Made by a program: the position numbers and the translations under genes | Shown here: piece after piece, positions 6,274-11,560 of the stretch | Layout of the letters: every line of letters begins with the position of its first letter | How positions within the stretch are numbered: the stretch's first letter is position 1 | Notes under the pieces: model-generated | Told to the model about the DNA's origin: nothing | What the model saw: only the letters and a program-made list of their open reading frames with translations | The model's database searches: none | Assembly (NCBI GenBank): GCA_035325995.1 | Contig: DAOKYU010000024.1 | Span: forward strand, 1 to 11,621 | From: Thermodesulfobacteriota bacterium | GTDB lineage: Bacteria > Desulfobacterota_D > UBA1144 > Nemesobacterales > UBA2774 | Direction of reading: 5' to 3' | Length of the DNA stretch: 11,621 nt

Positions 6274-7024
6274 TTTTCTGCCGATTGCGATTCTCGCCGT
6301 TTGGCTCTTCGCCGCGGCGCGCGTGGAGGCGGCGTGGAGGTTTGACGAAACGGACGATTACGCGGCCCTCGGTTTCGACACGGCCCTGGACCTGCCGGAC
6401 GGGGACTGGACGGTCGCGGGCTGGGTCCGGCTGACGAACGGCAACGCGGGGGACGCCACGAAGGGGCTTCTTGTCCGCGCGCAGAACGGGGAGTCGTACT
6501 GGGAAATTTCGATCGGGGAAGCTTCGAATCCCGCCCCCGCGGACAGGAACGAGATATGGTTTTACGCGGATAATAACGGGACGTCGGTCCATATCATGAG
6601 CACGGGGGATCTTTTCGCTTCCAATACGAGCTGGACGCATTTTGCGGCAAGGCGCTCGGGGAATACGTATACGCTGTGGGTTAACGGCTCGCAGGCGGCG
6701 TCGCAGAATAACGCCGCGCTGGGCGGTTTGAGCGCTACAGCCGGCGGCGAAATGGGGGGGCGTCTTTTTTTCGGAATCTTCCTGCCTGGCGTATTCGAGC
6801 AGCCGCTCGACGGGGATTTGGGCCCGGCCGCCGCATGGGGCCGCGCGCTTACGGACGCCGAGATCGCGGGGCTTGCCAACGGTTTCAGCGCCGTTTGTTT
6901 TCCGGGATGGGCGTGGGTGATCCCGAATATTCGGGACGGTGTTGAGCTGAGGCACGGGATAGAAGTTACGAGAAACGGGGCGACAGTTACCGAAAATAAC
7001 CGTATGATTTATTGTGGAGGATGA
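6260..7024 (+). CDS. Exported LamG / concanavalin A-like domain protein
   Basis: A 254-residue protein. Residues 1-24 are a signal peptide (MRLRD, hydrophobic LPIAILAVWLFAAA, VEA cleavage site). Residues 25-207 read as a LamG-type jellyroll: DYAALGFDTALDLP followed by GDWTVAGWVRL near the N-terminus, TYTLWVNGSQAAS in the middle, and WGRALTDAEIAGL (193-205), the classic last segment of this fold. Such domains usually bind glycans or other surface ligands. The remaining 45 residues are unassigned and end in CGG; the mature part has two cysteines (213 and 252). A G-run (6246-6252) serves as ribosome site. The gene overlaps the one before by 14 bases and ends one base before the next start. LamG proteins occur in phage structural loci, but the signal peptide is unusual. 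Confidence 0.78.
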   Translation: MRLRDFLPIAILAVWLFAAARVEAAWRFDETDDYAALGFDTALDLPDGDWTVAGWVRLTNGNAGDATKGLLVRAQNGESYWEISIGEASNPAPADRNEIWFYADNNGTSVHIMSTGDLFASNTSWTHFAARRSGNTYTLWVNGSQAASQNNAALGGLSATAGGEMGGRLFFGIFLPGVFEQPLDGDLGPAAAWGRALTDAEIAGLANGFSAVCFPGWAWVIPNIRDGVELRHGIEVTRNGATVTENNRMIYCGG

Positions 7025-7025
7025 A

Positions 7026-8078
7026 ATGATTGGAAAAATGAACGCCAGTGTCTCGAAAGCCGGGATTTATTCTCTGTCGTTGTTTGCGGCACTTCTTCTC
7101 GCAGGGTTTCATGCCGACGTTTATTCCGAGACCCGGTCGATCGACCCGGGCGAGATTTTTCAATACCAGGGGCAGGTGAAATGTAACGCCTGCGCGCCGT
7201 GTCCCGGATGTCCGGACGTGGCGGATGCGGGCGATTCATACGGGCCGGGAAAGCGGCAGTCAGAAATCGTATGCAGCAAGGTTGTGTCCCGTGTCGGGAA
7301 CGCGCAGCCGGCCGTCAATTCCGCCGTCCCGGGGCAAACTGTGTGTATAGAGCCCGGGACTTATAATTTCAGCGTCGCCTTTTATCCGAGGCCGGGCGTG
7401 CATATATATTGCAAACCGGGCGCGAAGCTGGTGTTCGACGGAGGCGACCAGGAGGGGGTCAGGTTCAATACGAACGTTTCCGACGCGATCGTAGAGGGAT
7501 GCGAGATTACCGGCGGATGGGACGGTGTGAAGGTTACCGGGGACGGCAATACCGTCAGGAATAATTACATTCACGGAAACCGCTATAACGGCGTGCTTAT
7601 CACGGCGGCGAGCCAGAATATCATAGAAGGAAACAGGATCGAGCGGAACGGGACGCGCTGTTTCGACAAGGCGTGGGGAGGGGACAGCCCGAGGCATTGT
7701 CACGACGTTTACCTGAGTAATCCCAAAGGGTATTGCGATAATATGTCGGGCAACAGGGTGCTGAATAATTACCTGGGGCCTTCGACGGGGGCCGGCGTGA
7801 ATTTCAACGGGGAGCCGTGTCCGGGATACTACATCGAGGGGACTATCATAGAGGGCAACGAGCTCGTCGACGTGAACACGGGGATCGCCCTTTGGCACGG
7901 CACGAGGTATACGGTAATCAAGAACAACAGCTTTTCGATCCAGTCTCCCCCGGCGTCGAACATGACCGACGCTCTCAAGGCGGCGATAACCGTTTGGGGC
8001 GGGACGGCGAAAGAGCCCATTATGAGCGGGAATACGTTCAGGCTGAAGCCCGGCTACCGGGAGTTTGGAAGGGATTGA
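7026..8078 (+). CDS. Exported right-handed beta-helix protein
   Basis: A 350-residue product from the ATG at 7026, chosen because GGAGG (7016-7020) lies 5 bases upstream; a GTG at 7014 sits before that site. The N-terminus has a hydrophobic stretch (IYSLSLFAALLLAGF) and a likely cleavage site near VYS-ETRS (34/35). Residues 53-62 are CxxCxxCxxC. Residues about 110-345 form short repeats rich in Asn, Gly and Val/Ile (GNTVRNNYIHGN, QNIIEGNRIERNG, GTIIEGNELVDVNTG, PIMSGNTF), the signature of a parallel beta-helix (pectate-lyase/NosD-like). Such folds act as polysaccharide-binding or -cleaving proteins, including phage depolymerases; no catalytic residues can be named. The mature part has twelve cysteines. 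It is the last gene of the operon. Confidence 0.8.
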   Translation: MIGKMNASVSKAGIYSLSLFAALLLAGFHADVYSETRSIDPGEIFQYQGQVKCNACAPCPGCPDVADAGDSYGPGKRQSEIVCSKVVSRVGNAQPAVNSAVPGQTVCIEPGTYNFSVAFYPRPGVHIYCKPGAKLVFDGGDQEGVRFNTNVSDAIVEGCEITGGWDGVKVTGDGNTVRNNYIHGNRYNGVLITAASQNIIEGNRIERNGTRCFDKAWGGDSPRHCHDVYLSNPKGYCDNMSGNRVLNNYLGPSTGAGVNFNGEPCPGYYIEGTIIEGNELVDVNTGIALWHGTRYTVIKNNSFSIQSPPASNMTDALKAAITVWGGTAKEPIMSGNTFRLKPGYREFGRD

Positions 8079-8099
8079 TTCTTCGGGGATGACGACAAC

Positions 8100-8117
8100 C
8101 GCAAAGTTGCGAATGAC
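8100..8117. repeat. Mini hairpin ending in AATGAC
   Basis: CGCAA (8100-8104) and TTGCG (8107-8111) pair around a 2-base loop and are followed at once by AATGAC (8112-8117), the same end as family B. Confidence 0.55.
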
Positions 8118-8218
8118 AAGAATCAGGGATGACGGATTCCTCGCTGCTCGGAATCGCTGTTCGGGGTGACAGACTGTTTGTACAAACCCTTTTGATAAGA
8201 AAAGCAAAGATTAAAGGA

Positions 8219-8250
8219 ATGGATTCCCGATACAGACGTTCGGGAATGAC
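8219..8250. repeat. ATTCCCGA/TCGGGAAT-type hairpin repeat (family B, copy 4)
   Basis: ATTCCCGA...TTCGGGAATGAC with the loop TACAGACG; nearly identical to copies 1-3. Confidence 0.85.
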
Positions 8251-8257
8251 AAAAGAC

Positions 8258-8284
8258 GAGATCCTGAATCAAGTTCAGGATGAC
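8258..8284. repeat. ATCCTGAA/TTCAGGAT hairpin repeat (family C, copy 3)
   Basis: Perfect 8-bp arms followed by GAC; differs from copy 2 only in the loop. Confidence 0.8.
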
Positions 8285-8352
8285 TGAAATGTGGTGATTC
8301 CTCGCTAGCTCGAAATCGTTGGGAATGACAAAGAAAAAAGAGTGGAAAGACT

Positions 8353-8394
8353 AAATCCTCCCTCGCTCCCCCCTTTTTCTAAGGGGGGATGAAA
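8353..8394. repeat. C-run/G-run hairpin repeat (family D, copy 3)
   Basis: AAATCCTCCCT, then CCCCCCTTTTTCTAA and GGGGGGATGAAA; same design as copies 1 and 2 with a few changes. Confidence 0.75.
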
Positions 8395-8427
8395 ATTTAA
8401 ATACGGAAAATAGAATGAAAGGAATAG

Positions 8428-8458
8428 CCCGGGCGGGGATACCGTACCGGGTTTTTTT
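8428..8458 (+). terminator. Intrinsic terminator upstream of the tail tube gene
   Basis: CCCGG (8428-8432) pairs with CCGGG (8447-8451), followed by seven T (8452-8458). The stem is short with a 14-nt loop, so strength is uncertain. It ends 27 bases before the tail tube ATG and could close the upstream operon or attenuate read-through. Tail tube expression would then need a promoter within or after the terminator, which I could not identify. Confidence 0.65.
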
Positions 8459-8485
8459 ATATAAAAACACGGAGGTATTACACAT

Positions 8486-9958
8486 ATGGCACAGGCATCA
8501 GGCTCAAGTGCAGAGATTTGGTACAAGATTGAAGCGGTGAACGGGGTGACCCCGTCCGTCGATTCGGGGGCGTCGACCACGCTGGCGTCGGCGGTGAACC
8601 CGGGGGCGTCGAGTATCGTCGTCGCGTCGGATACGGGCATTGCGGCGGGAGAGATTCTTAAGGTCGGAACGCCGCAGAACATGGAGTTCGTGAAGGTGGC
8701 GTCGGGGTACTCGTCCGGAACGACGGTTGCGCTCGACCCGAACACGAAGATCAATTACAGGCACGAGTCGGGCGAGGACGTGAAGGAGACGGACCCGACT
8801 AAGGACTGGTTCAAGCTCGGGAACGTGAGGTCGTTCACCCCATCCGGCGGCAGGGAGCTTCAGCGCTCGCAGGCGCTTTCGGGCTCGCGCGTGCTGTCTA
8901 ACTTCAGGGAAGGGAATTACGAGGCCGGCGCCGACATGACCGTCGAGCTCGACATAGAGACCGCGGGGCTCTTTTACCTGCACGCTCTCAACAACGATTA
9001 TTACAGCGTCGGCGCGACGCAGGGGACGGACCCTGTGAGCACGACGCTTGACGGGGCTGTTGCAAAGGGCGCGACGCAGATAGAGCTCGCCGCGGACACC
9101 AACCTGGCGACGGGGATTTTCCTCCAGGTAGGGACGGGCACGGACGCGGAGATCGTGAAGGTAGGGACTTATGCAAGCGGCACGACCGTGGACCTCGACC
9201 CGGACGCTCATCCGATGGGGCTCAGAAAGGCGCACGACAGCGGCGATGCGGTCGTCGAAAAAGTGAAGCCCTTTACGCATACAATATACAGGGGGCGGAC
9301 GATTCCGGAGGGGATTTCTTTTGTCCTGAGATTCACCGACATCGAGTCGCTCATGCTCATCAGGGGGAACAAGATTTCGAACCTGACGCTGAACGTGGAC
9401 CCGAGCGATTTGCCGCAGCTTAACATGAACGTTTCGGGCAAGGCGTTCCAGGTGCTTTCGGAGAATATCTTCGGGACGCCTGTGTCCATCGAGAACATCC
9501 CGTACGTGCACTGGGAGGCGAGCGTGCAGGTGGACAGCGTGGAGCTGACGTCGAACCAGCTCGAGAATCTCAGCCTCGTGATCGAGAACACGATTCAGGG
9601 GAACTTCGTCGTGGGATCGCCTATCAAGGGCGCGATCACGCCGGGCGAGGGGTCCGTCAGCGGGTCGTTCACGTATCAGTACGGGAGCCAGCAGTTCGCC
9701 GAGAAGACGATCGCCGGGACGGAGACGCAGCTCGATTTCATCTGGACTTACATCGGGGACGACAATCACCAGGTTACGATGAGCGTGCCGAAGGCGAAGT
9801 TCGAGGGAAGTCCGCATCCGGGCGTTTCGTCGAAGGACCCTATAACCGACGAGAAGAGCTTCCTCGGGAGGCTGGATTCGGGTTCGTCCCCGGCGACGGA
9901 CGTGAGCGTGACTGTGAAGAATACGCAGCCGACCGTGGAGTGGATGGTGGAGTCTTAA
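8486..9958 (+). CDS. Phage tail tube (major tail) protein with two inserted beta modules
   Basis: A 490-residue protein without cysteine, which I read as the tail tube subunit that polymerises into the hollow tail. GGAGG at 8471-8475 lies 10 bases before the ATG. Tube-like segments are the N-terminal EIWYKIEAVNG, then VRSFTPSGGRELQRSQALSG and EAGADMTVELDIETAGLFYLHAL (about 114-167), and the long beta-rich C-terminal half from about 261. Two copies of one module are inserted (about 27-102 and 183-260); they help make it much longer than the usual 150-300 residues. The end (VTVKNTQPTVEWMVES) is ordinary. It is followed, after a repeat island, by the tail-assembly chaperone pair, as in lambda-like tails. 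The tube assignment is well supported by order and pattern. Confidence 0.8.
   Translation: MAQASGSSAEIWYKIEAVNGVTPSVDSGASTTLASAVNPGASSIVVASDTGIAAGEILKVGTPQNMEFVKVASGYSSGTTVALDPNTKINYRHESGEDVKETDPTKDWFKLGNVRSFTPSGGRELQRSQALSGSRVLSNFREGNYEAGADMTVELDIETAGLFYLHALNNDYYSVGATQGTDPVSTTLDGAVAKGATQIELAADTNLATGIFLQVGTGTDAEIVKVGTYASGTTVDLDPDAHPMGLRKAHDSGDAVVEKVKPFTHTIYRGRTIPEGISFVLRFTDIESLMLIRGNKISNLTLNVDPSDLPQLNMNVSGKAFQVLSENIFGTPVSIENIPYVHWEASVQVDSVELTSNQLENLSLVIENTIQGNFVVGSPIKGAITPGEGSVSGSFTYQYGSQQFAEKTIAGTETQLDFIWTYIGDDNHQVTMSVPKAKFEGSPHPGVSSKDPITDEKSFLGRLDSGSSPATDVSVTVKNTQPTVEWMVES
8564..8791 (+). repeat. Shared beta module, first copy in the tail tube gene
   Basis: Encodes residues 27-102: STTLASAV, SSIVVASDT, GIAAGEILK, MEFVKV, TTVALD, YRHESG, EDVKETD. 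It matches the module of the neck protein landmark by landmark. Confidence 0.82.
9032..9265 (+). repeat. Shared beta module, second copy in the tail tube gene
   Basis: Encodes residues 183-260: STTLDGAV, TQIELAADT, NLATGIFLQV, AEIVKV, TTVDLD, RKAHDSG, AVVEKV. It is more diverged than the first copy in the GIAAG segment but keeps the RKAH.SG element seen in the neck protein as RKSHRTG. Confidence 0.82.
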
Positions 9959-9976
9959 GGGAATGGGGGGTGAGTT

Positions 9977-10109
9977 GAGCCCCCACCCGTGCTATTTTGG
10001 TTTGAGTTGTTTTCGAGCGGTACTGGATGAGCTTCTGTGTAGTTGGCCAAGGGCGTCCGAATGCTCGCTTGTTCGCATTCGTTCCCCTAACAGGGGGAGG
10101 GATTTAATG
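9977..10109. repeat. Long composite repeat (family A, copy 2)
   Basis: Core TTTCGAGCGGTACTGGATGA is identical to copy 1, followed by GCTTCTGTGTAG, GGGCGTCC, the CGAATGC/GCATTCG hairpin and a C-run/G-run end. Confidence 0.8.
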
Positions 10110-10122
10110 ATGAAGGATTAGC

Positions 10123-10258
10123 GGTACCCCCTCACCCTTAATCCCTATTTTGGTTTGAGTCGCTTTCGAGCAGTATTGGAAGAGCTATGGTGCAGTCGGC
10201 CAAGGGCGTCCGAATGCTCACTCGCTCGCATTCGTTCCCCGGAGGGGAGAGGGGATTA
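10123..10258. repeat. Long composite repeat (family A, copy 3)
   Basis: Tandem to copy 2: the TTTCGAG core starts about 153 bases after that of copy 2. It has CAGTATTGGAAGAGCTATGG in place of the copy 1 core, with the same GTCGGCC, CGAATGC/GCATTCG hairpin and CCCC/GGGG end. Confidence 0.8.
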
Positions 10259-10330
10259 GTAGGGAGACGTATGCTCACATTCGTTCCCTCGGGGAGAAGG
10301 GAAAAGATTCTGGATGGATTGCTTGCAGAA

Positions 10331-10392
10331 ATGGATTCCCGCCTGTACGGCTACGGCTTGACTGCCTACGCCGTGACAAGCGCGGGAATGAC
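10331..10392. repeat. Long-loop variant of family B (copy 5)
   Basis: Arms ATTCCCGC and GCGGGAAT are perfect complements, followed by GAC. The roughly 40-base interior has further complementarity (TACGGCTACGGC against GCCTACGCCGTG), so it may fold as a two-level hairpin. Confidence 0.75.
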
Positions 10393-10419
10393 AATGTCAA
10401 AGAAAGGATTGAATGCTAA

Positions 10420-10444
10420 ATTGCTTCGCTGCGTTCGCAATGAC
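10420..10444. repeat. ATTGC/GCAAT hairpin ending in AATGAC
   Basis: ATTGC (10420-10424) and GCAAT (10437-10441) bracket TTCGCTGCGTTC and run into GAC. The same architecture as family B with another stem. Confidence 0.7.
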
Positions 10445-10463
10445 AGAAAAGATAGATGAGGGA

Positions 10464-10499
10464 ACCCCCACCCTTACCCTCCCCCTATCAGGGGGAGGG
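10464..10499. repeat. C-run/G-run hairpin repeat (family E, copy 4)
   Basis: ACCCCCACCCTTACC, then CTCCCCCT facing AGGGGGAG around a short loop. No T-run follows at once. Confidence 0.65.
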
Positions 10500-10555
10500 A
10501 TGTTTTATGGTGAGGGAGTGGAGATTGGTAAAGGAGAAAAAATAGAGGAGGAGTT

Positions 10556-11125
10556 ATGCCTGAGATTAAAAGTCTTACGAAGAATGTTTCGAATTATGTG
10601 ACGATATATCCGTACAGGGAGATAGAGGATGAGGATTGGCCGGCTTACCAGGACGAGAAGGGTGAGTGGGTCGGCTACGACGAGGGGTGGCGCGAGGTGG
10701 GGTTCAAGTGTCCGTATCCGACTGTCGCGAGGCTGACGCAGATAAGGGATTTGACGCAGGACCTCACCGTCGAGGACAGGAGCTTCAAGATACTCGGCGG
10801 GGATCCGAAGCGCGCGGCGAAGTTTCTCGTGTACAACCTGATACAGGATATCGTCGGGCTGACGGACCAGGGGGAGCGCGTGCTTTACGACAAGGACGCG
10901 AAGGAGTGGCTGTATAACGAGTTCTGCAAGTCGTCGTTTCTTCTGAGCAACTTCAGGTCGAGCTATGAGCTTGTGGCCGGGAAGGTGACGAAGGAGGAGA
11001 AGAAGGAAGAGGAAAATTTTTCGGAAGGGTCCGGGAGTATTTCGGACGGATTTACGAGGGCTGGGAAGTCAGCCTCAAGGGTGAAAAAAGAAGATACCAC
11101 GCCGACGCTCTCAGGCGGCGAGTGA
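10556..11125 (+). CDS. Tail assembly chaperone, upstream (G-like) product
   Basis: A 189-residue product when translated without frameshift. GGAGG at 10547-10551 lies 4 bases before the ATG. It occupies the place of lambda gpG: after the tail tube and before the tape measure (outside the window). In lambda-like phages such proteins coat the tape measure during tail assembly. Residues 1-150 look like real protein (ERSF-type charged and helical segments: VARLTQIRDLTQDL, DPKRAAKFLVYNLIQDIVGL). From about residue 155 the frame turns Ser/Gly/Lys-rich, while the -1 frame becomes protein-like. A slippery heptamer lies exactly at that change (11014-11020). The stop (11123-11125) overlaps a GTG of the next frame. 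Confidence 0.72.
   Translation: MPEIKSLTKNVSNYVTIYPYREIEDEDWPAYQDEKGEWVGYDEGWREVGFKCPYPTVARLTQIRDLTQDLTVEDRSFKILGGDPKRAAKFLVYNLIQDIVGLTDQGERVLYDKDAKEWLYNEFCKSSFLLSNFRSSYELVAGKVTKEEKKEEENFSEGSGSISDGFTRAGKSASRVKKEDTTPTLSGGE
11014..11020 (+). promoter_or_regulatory. -1 ribosomal frameshift site (slippery heptamer)
   Basis: A AAT TTT in the frame of the upstream gene fits the canonical X XXY YYZ rule; after slipping, AAA and TTT still pair. The next codons in the new frame are TTC GGA AGG. Nine bases downstream, TCCG (11030-11033) and CGGA (11043-11046) could form a weak hairpin. The -1 frame is open from before the site to 11517. Confidence 0.75.
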
Positions 11126-11517
11126 AGCAGCTTGAAGAGAAGAAGAAGCTCCGCCGGAAGAACCGGCTCCCGTTCGGGAAGGAGGATTCCGCGGAGCTTC
11201 GGATTCTGAAAAAGGCTGGCGAGGAGACGGACGGGCTCGTGGGCTCGCTGCCGGTGCATCAGCAGGAGTGGGTGTCGCTGTGGGAGCTGTGCCAGTCGCA
11301 GAGGTACGGGCAGGGGATGACCGTGGGGACGCTCGTCCATTCGGAGATATGGAATAACCTCGAGAAGCTGGAGTTCGACGGGCATTTGAAGACGAGGGCG
11401 TTTCGGATCGTCGTCGCGGTGGACGAGGTGTTCAGGGAGTTTGCGCTCAGGGCGCAGGAGAGGAAGATGAAGAGAGGGTCGAAGGGAGAGGAGGTCGAGA
11501 GTGTGAGGGAGAGGTGA
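11020..11517 (+). CDS. Tail assembly chaperone, frameshift (T-like) extension
   Basis: The -1 frame is open from upstream of the slip site to the TGA at 11515-11517. Made by frameshifting, it adds about 165 residues to the first 155 of the upstream product, giving a fusion of about 320 residues (lambda gpGT is about 280). The segment right after the slip (REYFGRIYEGWEVSLKGEKR) looks like real protein, which argues that this frame is translated before the GTG at 11122. That GTG (overlapping the upstream stop as GTGA, 131 residues) is the other possible start, but no good ribosome site precedes it. The rest holds helical segments such as HQQEWVSLWELCQSQRYGQG and FRIVVAVDEVFREFALRAQE. In known systems the T part contacts tail tube subunits. 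Confidence 0.68.
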   Translation, partial: FGRVREYFGRIYEGWEVSLKGEKRRYHADALRRRVKQLEEKKKLRRKNRLPFGKEDSAELRILKKAGEETDGLVGSLPVHQQEWVSLWELCQSQRYGQGMTVGTLVHSEIWNNLEKLEFDGHLKTRAFRIVVAVDEVFREFALRAQERKMKRGSKGEEVESVRER

Positions 11518-11530
11518 ATAAATGGCAAAG

Positions 11531-11560
11531 GACGGATTTCTCGCGTACGCTCGAAATGAC
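11531..11560. repeat. ATTTC/GAAAT hairpin ending in AATGAC
   Basis: ATTTC (11536-11540) and GAAAT (11553-11557) bracket TCGCGTACGCTC and run into GAC. It is a further stem type of the same architecture. It begins a sixth repeat stretch directly after the chaperone gene; the tape measure gene expected next is not in the window. Confidence 0.65.

Larger units (their letters stand above)
8079..8427. other. Gene-free repeat island after the exported cassette
   Basis: No credible gene. It holds a short CGCAA/TTGCG hairpin followed by AATGAC (8100-8117), a GATTCC/GGAATC hairpin (about 8134-8155), family B (8219-8250), family C (8258-8284), a related GATTCC...GGGAATGAC stretch (about 8296-8330) and family D (8353-8394). 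The order B-C-D here is the reverse of D-C-B at 190-326. Confidence 0.8.
9959..10540. other. Gene-free repeat island between tail tube and chaperone genes
   Basis: About 580 bases without a credible gene; a 90-codon open frame at 10187-10459 is made of repeat sequence. It contains a G-run/C-run hairpin just after the tail tube stop (9965-9984, no T-run), two tandem family A elements (9977-10109 and 10123-10258), a long-loop family B element (10331-10392), an ATTGC/GCAAT hairpin (10420-10444) and family E (10464-10499). Confidence 0.8.

Noticed and set aside
6260..8078. A shift in arginine codons (more CGN in the LamG and beta-helix genes) as proof of recent transfer
   Set aside because: By eye the capsid gene uses only AGG/AGA (10 of 10) and the LamG gene uses CGN in 9 of 15. 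However, the tail-completion and terminator genes are also mixed, so the contrast does not set the cassette apart.
10187..10459. A 90-codon open frame on the plus strand in the fifth island
   Set aside because: It is made of family A, family B and ATTGC/GCAAT repeat sequence, with no ribosome site and no protein-like character.
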